From: an uncultured Coriobacteriaceae bacterium
GTDB lineage: Bacteria; Actinomycetota; Coriobacteriia; Coriobacteriales; UMGS124
DNA length: 7,126 nucleotides
Assembly (NCBI GenBank): GCA_902783515.1
Contig: CACZRK010000174.1
Location: 1 to 7,126 of the forward strand
Direction: 5' to 3'
Shown here: in pieces, positions 1 through 4,881 of the stretch
Layout of the letters: each line of letters starts with the position of its first letter
Position numbering within the stretch: position 1 is the first letter of the stretch
The notes under the pieces: model-generated
The model's input: only the letters and a program-made list of their open reading frames with translations
Database searches by the model: none
What the model was told of the DNA's origin: nothing
Program-made: the position numbers and the translations under genes

Positions 1-96
1 GTGCGCGCCGCGATCGGGCTGGAGGTCGATGACGACGCCCCGGTCGGCACGCCGACCGGCCTGCCCGCTGATGAAGCGCCCGCCGAGAAGGAATAG
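1..96 (+). CDS. recA: RecA recombinase, C-terminal tail (partial, 5' end outside window)
   Basis: Frame 1 is open from the window edge to a TAG at 94-96 and encodes 31 residues, beginning VRAAIGLEV and ending in an acidic, Pro/Ala-rich tail (DDDAPVG ... EAPAEKE). Known: RecA proteins end in a helical C-terminal domain followed by a variable acidic tail that tunes DNA binding, and recX commonly lies directly downstream of recA. Seen: the acidic tail and an intact recX 100 bases downstream. The name rests mostly on this synteny, because the ATPase core lies outside the window. The GTG at position 1 is read as an internal valine codon, not a start. Confidence 0.72.
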   Translation: MRAAIGLEVDDDAPVGTPTGLPADEAPAEKE

Positions 97-132
97 CTCT
101 CAGCGCGCCCAATGTGTTGCATGCGCTGAGAG
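97..132 (+). promoter_or_regulatory. Hairpin 1 in the recA-recX spacer
   Basis: A perfect 10-base inverted repeat, CTCTCAGCGC (97-106) and GCGCTGAGAG (123-132), flanks a 16-base loop and starts at the base after the recA stop codon. No T-tract follows, so it is not a textbook intrinsic terminator. It could protect the recA mRNA 3' end or reduce readthrough into recX. E. coli likewise has a partial terminator between recA and recX. Confidence 0.55.
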
Positions 133-138
133 AATGAT

Positions 139-173
139 GCGCGGGAGACGTCGTGCGCCGGCGTCTCCCGCGC
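139..173 (+). promoter_or_regulatory. Hairpin 2 in the recA-recX spacer, just before the recX ribosome binding site
   Basis: A perfect 12-base inverted repeat, GCGCGGGAGACG (139-150) and CGTCTCCCGCGC (162-173), can extend inward by three pairs (one G-U) to about 15 base pairs with a 5-base loop at 154-158. It is very GC-rich and ends about 7 bases before the probable recX Shine-Dalgarno (180-187). No U-tract follows. It probably limits transcription or translation of recX relative to recA, but this role is inferred. Confidence 0.55.
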
Positions 174-196
174 TGCGTCAGAAGGGACGTGTCCCC

Positions 197-958
197 ATGG
201 CAGACGAACGCGAGGTCGAGCGCGTGCGTGAGCAGCTTGCGGCGCTCATGGCGCGACAGCATGCGCGCTCGAATGGCCGTCCTGCGGTTCAGACCGCGCG
301 CTACGTCGCCAGCGTCGACGATGATGCCGAGACCGGCGCGCATGCCTACAGCATCACCTGCATCTCCCGTCAAGACCCCGGGGATCGACAGACCATGCGG
401 GTCAACAAACATGTCGCAAAGCTCTTCGGAGCACATGAACGCACCTACGGGTCGCTGGACGAGTTTCGCGCCGCGATCGACGCGCTCGGTGACGACGCGT
501 GCTGGAACAGGCTGCTCGCGGCTCTCTCAAGCCGCGATCGACCGCGCAAGGAAGTTAGCCAGCGACTCATGCGCGAGGGCTTCACCTCTGAGCAGGCGAC
601 TCGAGCGGTGCAGAAGGCCGTGAGGACCCAGCTCATCGACGACGAGCGGTACGCCGTCGCGTTCATTCATGGCAAGCTCCGCAAAGGGTGGGGGCGCGCC
701 AGGATCGAACGAGAGCTTGCCGCCGCCGGGGTTGAGGTTACGCGTGTCGACGGCTATCCGCGTGAGTTCTTTCCTGAGGAAGGCGAGCTCGCCAGGGCGC
801 AGGAGATACTCTCGCGCAAGTCCATCCCAGCGGTCAACGCCGAGCAGAAGCTCACGCGCTTCCTCATCGGCCGTGGGTTCGGCTTTGACGTTGCCCGACG
901 AGCCGCACACCAGCGCACGCTCGAGGCACAAACGCCAGAAGATAGGGGGACACTCTGA
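197..958 (+). CDS. recX: RecX family regulatory protein
   Basis: RecX binds RecA filaments and modulates (usually inhibits) recombinase and SOS coprotease activity in the cytoplasm. The 253-residue product carries the RecX helical repeats. The first is around residues 102-150: SSRDRPRKEVSQRLMREGF, then LIDDERYA. It continues with GWGRARIERELAAAGV (residues 154-169), and the last repeat is near 200-235 with EQKLTRFLIGRGFGFD. Residues 1-100 are a lineage-specific N-terminal extension with no motif I recognise, which makes the protein long for the family. The ATG at 197 is chosen because GAAGGGA lies about 10 bases upstream. An upstream in-frame ATG at 29 would overlap recA, lacks a ribosome site and would add low-complexity Arg-rich sequence. 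Probably co-transcribed with recA through the two spacer hairpins. Confidence 0.92.
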   Translation: MADEREVERVREQLAALMARQHARSNGRPAVQTARYVASVDDDAETGAHAYSITCISRQDPGDRQTMRVNKHVAKLFGAHERTYGSLDEFRAAIDALGDDACWNRLLAALSSRDRPRKEVSQRLMREGFTSEQATRAVQKAVRTQLIDDERYAVAFIHGKLRKGWGRARIERELAAAGVEVTRVDGYPREFFPEEGELARAQEILSRKSIPAVNAEQKLTRFLIGRGFGFDVARRAAHQRTLEAQTPEDRGTL

Positions 959-1013
959 CCTCATGCGTCGATCTGCTGAGGAGCGCTTTTGAGCTTTAGC
1001 TGCGCACGCTACC

Positions 1014-1141
1014 CTCTACAACGCGATGCAGAGCAGGGTGGTGAACTCGTAGGTACCATACGCCAACTCCCTCAACCCGCAGAACAGCGCGTTTGACGAG
1101 ATTGCCGACGGGATCTCGAGGCGCGACAGCGGCGGGGAGGC
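1014..1141 (+). pseudogene. Possible decayed coding fragment with an in-frame TAG
   Basis: Read in frame from 1014, 39 of 44 codons end in G or C while second positions are much more A/T-rich. That is the pattern of real genes in this window. The reading gives LYNAMQSRVVNS, a TAG at 1050-1052, then VPYANSLNPQNSAFDEIA and DGISRRDSGGEA. No ribosome site or upstream start is evident, and I do not recognise the family. It may be the relic of a gene C-terminus, or chance in GC-rich DNA. The rest of the 959-1234 spacer holds no other gene that I can support. Confidence 0.25.
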
Positions 1142-1174
1142 AAGGCCGACTTGTGCCACGGCGTGGCCTTTTGT
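1142..1174 (+). terminator. Weak rho-independent terminator, plus strand, downstream of recX
   Basis: AAGGCC (1142-1147) pairs with GGCCTT (1165-1170), followed by TTTTGT. An alternative tighter stem is GCCAC (1155-1159) with GTGGC (1163-1167). Either would end plus-strand transcripts coming from recA-recX. The stem is modest and the T-run is only four bases, so strength is uncertain. Confidence 0.42.
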
Positions 1175-1186
1175 AGACGTATGTAC

Positions 1187-1225
1187 AAAAACAAAAGAGG
1201 TGGGAGACTTTTCATCTCCCACCTC
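1187..1225 (-). terminator. Strong rho-independent terminator of the tRNA-Pro gene
   Basis: A perfect 11-base inverted repeat (GAGGTGGGAGA at 1197-1207, TCTCCCACCTC at 1215-1225) has a 7-base loop. Read on the minus strand, the stem is followed by TTTTGTTTTTG (1196 down to 1186). It begins 9 bases past the tRNA CCA end, which makes it the natural end of the tRNA transcript. It also faces the recX-side terminator, insulating the two converging units. Confidence 0.88.
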
Positions 1226-1234
1226 ATCATTTGC

Positions 1235-1311
<77 letters not shown>

Positions 1312-1322
1312 TGCAGGTAGGT

Positions 1323-1351
1323 AATATAGTTGAACCGGACCGACCTGTAAA
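1323..1351 (-). promoter_or_regulatory. Sigma70-type promoter of tRNA-Pro
   Basis: On the minus strand, a -35 box TTTACA (1351-1346, one mismatch to TTGACA) and a -10 box TATATT (1328-1323, one mismatch) are separated by exactly 17 bases. The -10 box ends 11 bases before the tRNA 5' end, giving a short leader of a few bases for RNase P to remove. Confidence 0.8.
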
Positions 1352-1436
1352 GGTGCATGTCTGACTGTGTCTCGATTCATGGTTCACACACAATCGTGAG
1401 AGATTCGCGCAATGAACGGTAAGGGGATTTCCATAT

Positions 1437-1475
1437 GCATACGCTACACTAGCCTGAGCTTTCTAAGGCGTATGC
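1437..1475 (+). promoter_or_regulatory. Candidate promoter/operator region upstream of the phosphatidyltransferase gene
   Basis: TACACT (1445-1450) could be a -10 box. It directly abuts GCATACGC (1437-1444), which forms an 8-base inverted repeat with GCGTATGC (1468-1475). No good -35 box sits 16-18 bases upstream, so the promoter would need an activator or lie elsewhere. The rest of the 1312-1571 spacer shows nothing else I can name. Confidence 0.28.
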
Positions 1476-1571
1476 CCGGAGTCGGTTCGCGTCACCCGGA
1501 CACAGCGAATTTCGAATGTGCGCCCGCAGCCGTCTGAGCTTGCGTGATCGCGTACGAGAGGAGTCGCAACC

Positions 1572-2252
1572 GTGCGAGATGACACGAGCCAGGATGTGAG
1601 CGCGATGGGGAACGGCCATCGTCCGGGCACCCCGGAGAACCCGTTGCACACCATCATGACCGTGCCAAATCTCATCACGCTTTGTCGTCTCATCCTTACG
1701 TTCTGCTTCCTGTTCATGTATCCAGACACGCAGTACAGGACGATTTCCGTTGTTATTTTCATAATTGCGGCAACCACTGACTGGCTCGACGGACAGGTCG
1801 CGCGCCGGTTCCATCAGGTGAGCGTCTTCGGCAAGCGCTTCGATCCCGTCATGGACCGTGTGCTCATCTTCTCAGGCATGATCGCTCTTGTCATCACGAA
1901 CCAGATCCCCCTCTGGATCGTGTGCTTCCTCATCATCCGTGACGTGTACCTGCTCGTCGGTGGCACGATCCTGAAGGTGCTCACCGGCACCATCATCGAC
2001 GTCGTCTACGTCGGAAAGGCGGCGACGTTCGTGCTCATGACCGGGTTCGCCTTCGTCCTGTTGGACATCTGTCGCGTGCCGGGCCTGAACCTCGTCGAGA
2101 GTGCCGCGCTGCCCGGCTGGGGCTCCATGCCAGAGAGCCTGGGCATGTGGGCCGTCTACGTGGCGGTGATTCTCTCGTTCACCGCCGCATGCGTCTACAC
2201 GGCGCGCGGAATCAGGGCTCTGCGCAATGCGCGCTCGCGCCGTCAGCCATAA
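1572..2252 (+). CDS. CDP-alcohol phosphatidyltransferase (PgsA/cardiolipin-synthase-like), membrane protein
   Basis: This membrane enzyme transfers a phosphatidyl group from CDP-diacylglycerol to an alcohol. Glycerol-3-phosphate (phosphatidylglycerophosphate synthase) or phosphatidylglycerol (cardiolipin synthase) are the likely acceptors. The signature D-x2-DG-x2-AR-x8-G-x3-D-x3-D is complete: D70, D73, G74, A77, R78, G87, D91, D95. About six hydrophobic segments follow the typical PNLITLCRL entry (near residues 33-51, 57-71, 97-110, 111-131, 151-170, 192-211). The stretch YVGKAATFVLM (residues 146-156) recalls the actinobacterial PgsA2/Cls-like branch (M. tuberculosis Rv1822), so the exact acceptor is open. 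The GTG start at 1572 has GAGAGGAG 8 bases upstream. It adds about 29 residues before the usual family start at MTVPNLIT. The carboxypeptidase gene follows after 25 bases, probably in the same operon. Confidence 0.88.
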   Translation: MRDDTSQDVSAMGNGHRPGTPENPLHTIMTVPNLITLCRLILTFCFLFMYPDTQYRTISVVIFIIAATTDWLDGQVARRFHQVSVFGKRFDPVMDRVLIFSGMIALVITNQIPLWIVCFLIIRDVYLLVGGTILKVLTGTIIDVVYVGKAATFVLMTGFAFVLLDICRVPGLNLVESAALPGWGSMPESLGMWAVYVAVILSFTAACVYTARGIRALRNARSRRQP

Positions 2253-2277
2253 CGAGCCCCTCAAAGGAGAATCTCAC

Positions 2278-3492
2278 ATGATCGTCCGCCATCGTGCATT
2301 CGCACTGACGACGCGCACGCGCGCGTTGCCCGTCATCGTCGCCGCGCTTGCCCTGGGATTCATGCTCATGGTGCCATTGGCGACCGTCGCCCCTCGTGCC
2401 GCGCATGCCACCGAGGCGACAGCGCAGCCGGTGATCGCCTCGGCCGAGGCGATCGTCGAGACCCAGGACGGCACGGTGCTCTTCCAGAAGAGCGCCGACA
2501 CGTCGGTACCGATGGCGTCAACCACCAAGATCATGACCGCCGTCGTCGCGCTGGAGTCCGGTCTGCCGCTTGACACGACCTACACTGTCAGCGAGCTCGC
2601 GGTGAGCAACCAGAGCACGGTCGCCGGCTATGTCGCAGGTGAGACCGTGACGCTGTGGGAGATGCTGCAGGCGCTCATGACGCACTCGGCCGGTGACGCC
2701 GCCGACGGAATCGCCGAGTGCGTCGCGGGGTCGCGCGACGCGTTCGTGACCCTCATGAACCAGAAGGCGTCCGAACTCGGCATGACCGGCACGCACTACA
2801 CGTCGCCCGACGGGTTCAGCGACGACGGCCACTACTCGACGCCTGCGGACCTCGTGCTGCTCGCACGCCACGCAATGCAGATCCCGTCGTTTCGCACGAT
2901 CGTCGGCTCCAAGAGCGTCACGGTGACGGTCGCCGGCACGCCGACGACGTTCACGAACACGAACGTCTTCCTTGACGAGTATCCGGGCATGCTCGGCGTG
3001 AAGACAGGCTTCACCTACGGCGCGGGCTACTGCTTCGTCGGCTGCGTCACGCGCGGCGGCGTGACGGTCTACACGTGCGTTCTGGGCGCCCCGTCCGAGG
3101 ATGACCGCATAAGCGACACGCGCGCCCTGATGGACTGGGCGTTCGCGCAGCTCCCCGCGTCAACGCTGCTCGAGTCCGACGCGCGAGGGGCCGCCCTGGG
3201 CTACCTCACGAGCGGGTATCACTATGGTCTCGTCGCAAGGACGGTGCTGAGCGAAAACGCGACGGCTCGCGCCGCGACGAGTGGCGTGACCGTAACCGGG
3301 CTGGCGCTCACCGCGTCCGACCAGGCGCTCATGGCTGACGTCGTCAGCACTGTCACATGGTATACTCTGGGCTCCGTCGCGCCGGTGTGCACGCGCACGG
3401 TCACGGCCGTCCCCATCACGAGCCATGCCCAGACCTATGGCCCCTTCATCGCCCCGCTGTTCTATGATCTCGATGCGAACGGTGCGGCATAA
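2278..3492 (+). CDS. Exported D-alanyl-D-alanine carboxypeptidase, peptidase family S11
   Basis: This penicillin-binding-protein-type serine enzyme removes the terminal D-Ala from peptidoglycan stem peptides outside the membrane. The 404-residue product starts with a Sec signal peptide (basic n-region, hydrophobic core around 17-38, likely cleavage after AHA at 42-44). The SxxK motif is STTK (S81 nucleophile, K84), followed by IMTAVVALE. The KTG motif is at 242-244 in the typical YPGMLGVKTGFT context. The second motif reads S137-A138-G139, where the family usually has SxN; serine is kept but Asn is replaced by Gly. The C-terminal part (about 290-404) is divergent and shows no clear membrane-anchoring amphipathic helix. 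ATG 2278 is preceded by AAAGGAG. An in-frame ATG at 2227 would overlap the upstream gene and displace the signal peptide. Gene names dacA, dacB and dacF are all possible. Confidence 0.92.
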   Translation: MIVRHRAFALTTRTRALPVIVAALALGFMLMVPLATVAPRAAHATEATAQPVIASAEAIVETQDGTVLFQKSADTSVPMASTTKIMTAVVALESGLPLDTTYTVSELAVSNQSTVAGYVAGETVTLWEMLQALMTHSAGDAADGIAECVAGSRDAFVTLMNQKASELGMTGTHYTSPDGFSDDGHYSTPADLVLLARHAMQIPSFRTIVGSKSVTVTVAGTPTTFTNTNVFLDEYPGMLGVKTGFTYGAGYCFVGCVTRGGVTVYTCVLGAPSEDDRISDTRALMDWAFAQLPASTLLESDARGAALGYLTSGYHYGLVARTVLSENATARAATSGVTVTGLALTASDQALMADVVSTVTWYTLGSVAPVCTRTVTAVPITSHAQTYGPFIAPLFYDLDANGAA

Positions 3493-3543
3493 GCCTGAAA
3501 TCGCCGCCCGCAGGGTAGACTCAGGGGATAGCCGCACGGTAGC

Positions 3544-3578
3544 TTGTCAGACCTGCCGGGGATATGCAGGTGTGACAA
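3544..3578 (+). promoter_or_regulatory. Long imperfect palindrome upstream of the FHA-merR pair (candidate operator)
   Basis: Arms TTGTCAGACCTGC (3544-3556) and GCAGGTGTGACAA (3566-3578) are complementary at 12 of 13 positions, with one G-G mismatch, around a 9-base centre. It lies 52 bases after the carboxypeptidase stop and 46 bases before the FHA start. No T-tract follows, so an operator or 5' leader structure is more likely than a terminator. The adjacent MerR protein is an obvious candidate ligand, by inference only. Confidence 0.5.
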
Positions 3579-3624
3579 CGCCCTTGTTGCAATTTCTCTC
3601 TCGAAGTTTTAAGAGGTGAAAGTA

Positions 3625-4035
3625 ATGGCTGATATATATCAGAACAATAGGCCAATCGATAGCGATCGGACTCAGGCATTCAATCTTCTGAACCCCGACG
3701 CCACGATCCCGAACATCAACATCTCCAATGACAGCGGGCTTGCCGACCTCACGATCATCCGTGGGCCGCTCGCAGGGGAGCAGTTCGTGCTCGACCAGAG
3801 CGAGATCACGATCGGTCGTGACCCCGGCTGCGAGGTGTTCCTCAACGATCGCACGGTCTCTCGCCATCACGCGCATCTCACCATTCGCGACGGAAAGGCG
3901 ACGATCGAGGATCTCGGGTCGCTGAACGGCACGTGGGTGGACGGCGCGATCATCTCGTCCTGCGCGCTCCACAGTGGGTCCACGATCCAGATCGGCACCT
4001 TCAAGATGGTCATCAACATTCACACCAAGGGCTGA
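3625..4035 (+). CDS. FHA-domain signalling protein, GarA/OdhI-like
   Basis: FHA domains bind phosphothreonine peptides. In this small 136-residue protein the FHA fold fills residues 40-136. It shows ITIGRDPGCEVFLNDRTVSR (G64, R65, S79, R80), then HHAHL (H81), and DLGSLNGTWVDG (N101, G102, T103), all key phosphopeptide-contact residues. The stretch RGPLAGEQFVLDQ and the end IQIGTFKMV closely resemble mycobacterial GarA. The disordered N-terminus contains T16-Q-A-F, aligned with the T-x-x-F phospho-switch threonine of GarA/OdhI. Known: GarA/OdhI inhibit 2-oxoglutarate dehydrogenase and affect glutamate metabolism until phosphorylated by Ser/Thr kinases; the partner here is unknown. ATG 3625 is chosen because GAGGTGA (3613-3619) sits 5 bases upstream; a GTG at 3616 lies inside that site. 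The merR gene follows after 3 bases, as Rv1828 follows garA. Confidence 0.92.
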   Translation: MADIYQNNRPIDSDRTQAFNLLNPDATIPNINISNDSGLADLTIIRGPLAGEQFVLDQSEITIGRDPGCEVFLNDRTVSRHHAHLTIRDGKATIEDLGSLNGTWVDGAIISSCALHSGSTIQIGTFKMVINIHTKG

Positions 4036-4038
4036 CGA

Positions 4039-4806
4039 ATGGCTGCGCCAGGAACCTACACCATCGGCAAGGTCGTCAAGCGCCTGCAGGTCACGCACCC
4101 GACGCTCTCCGTCTCCAAGGTTCGCTACCTGGAGTCGGAGGGCATCGTGCACCCCAAACGCACGAAGAGCGGCTACCGGACGTACTCCGACGAGGACGTC
4201 GCGCGGCTTGATAAGGCGCTGCGGCTGCAGGAGCAGTACTTCTATCCGCTCCACGTCATCAAGGTCAAGCTCGACGAGCCCGCGGATGAGGGCGAACCCG
4301 AGCGACGCATTGATGGGACGTCTCCCTCGGCAGAAGCTGCGGCTGACGTCGTCGAGGATGCCGTGGGCGCGGGGGAGTTCACCGAGCCGCTCTACGGCCT
4401 TGATGATGCGTGCGCCCTGCTGGACGTGCCGTCCGCGTTCGTGCGGACGATGTGTGACGTCGGCATCATCGCGCTGGCGAAGGACGCAAAGGGGCGCCCC
4501 GCCATCGAGCGCGCCGACATGCGCATCATCCGCGACTCCTACGAGCTCAAGCGATTCGGACTGGACCCGCGATTCATCAAGCCGTACCTTCAGCAGGTGA
4601 ACCGCGAGACCCCCGTCATCCGCCAGATCCTCCAGCTCGTCATCGGCCGCCAAGGGTCGCTTGAGGACGAGAAGACGCGCGCCTCGTTTGACGAGACCCT
4701 CAGCGAGATCGCAAAGCTGACGTCATCCGTGCATGAGGGCATGCTGATCCGCGCGCTCATGCGCGACTTCACCTATCCGGTCACCACGACGAACGCCAAC
4801 GGCTGA
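4039..4806 (+). CDS. MerR-family transcriptional regulator, Rv1828-like
   Basis: Cytoplasmic DNA-binding regulator of 255 residues. The N-terminal winged helix-turn-helix (about 6-80) reads YTIGKVVKRL, then SVSKVRYLESEGIVHPKR, SGYRTYSDEDVARL and YPLHVIKVKLDE. This matches the MerR fold and especially Rv1828 (compare its ISKIRFLEAEGLV from memory). An acidic, low-complexity linker (80-112) leads to a second helical domain (115-250) containing LYGLDDACALLDVPSAFV and RFGLDPRFIKPY. This domain also resembles the Rv1828 C-terminal part and lacks the metal-binding cysteines of classical MerR sensors. The ATG is 3 bases after the FHA stop, with AAGGG 7 bases upstream inside the FHA gene, so translation is probably coupled. 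It may regulate its own operon through the palindrome at 3544-3578. Confidence 0.92.
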   Translation: MAAPGTYTIGKVVKRLQVTHPTLSVSKVRYLESEGIVHPKRTKSGYRTYSDEDVARLDKALRLQEQYFYPLHVIKVKLDEPADEGEPERRIDGTSPSAEAAADVVEDAVGAGEFTEPLYGLDDACALLDVPSAFVRTMCDVGIIALAKDAKGRPAIERADMRIIRDSYELKRFGLDPRFIKPYLQQVNRETPVIRQILQLVIGRQGSLEDEKTRASFDETLSEIAKLTSSVHEGMLIRALMRDFTYPVTTTNANG

Positions 4807-4852
4807 CGCGTGGCGGACGTTCCGGCGCGGCCTCTCGCCGCACCAACGCGTC
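4805..4852 (+). repeat. GC-rich inverted repeats in the merR-nlpC spacer
   Basis: GACGCGT (4805-4811) and ACGCGTC (4846-4852) form an outer stem, and CGGCG (4823-4827) with CGCCG (4836-4840) forms an inner stem. The outer arms contain ACGCGT, itself a palindrome, so chance in GC-rich DNA is quite possible. No T-tract follows. No clear promoter boxes are visible in this 75-base spacer. Confidence 0.25.
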
Positions 4853-4881
4853 CGCATGAGCCAAACCAAGGAGCACCCGCT

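Noticed and set aside
29..196. Longer recX start at ATG 29
   Set aside because: It would overlap recA and translate through both spacer hairpins into Arg/Pro-rich sequence with no family match; ATG 197 has a ribosome site.
959..1180. A tmRNA or similar named structured RNA in the recX-tRNA spacer
   Set aside because: No tRNA-like T-arm or resume codon context belongs to this stretch; the only T-arm nearby is part of tRNA-Pro on the other strand.
3544..3578. Intrinsic terminator of the carboxypeptidase gene
   Set aside because: The palindrome is strong, but the sequence after either arm lacks a T-run on both strands, so an operator or leader role fits better.
3547..4653. Long minus-strand open frame of 368 codons opposite the FHA and merR genes
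   Set aside because: The plus strand carries two proteins with unmistakable FHA and MerR signatures and good ribosome sites. The antisense product is Arg/Asp/Leu-rich with no family motif, as expected from the complement of GC-rich codons.
4810..4881. GTG 4810 as start of the first NlpC/P60 gene
   Set aside because: No ribosome site; it adds 24 residues before a twin-arginine signal that fits ATG 4882 with AAGGAG upstream.
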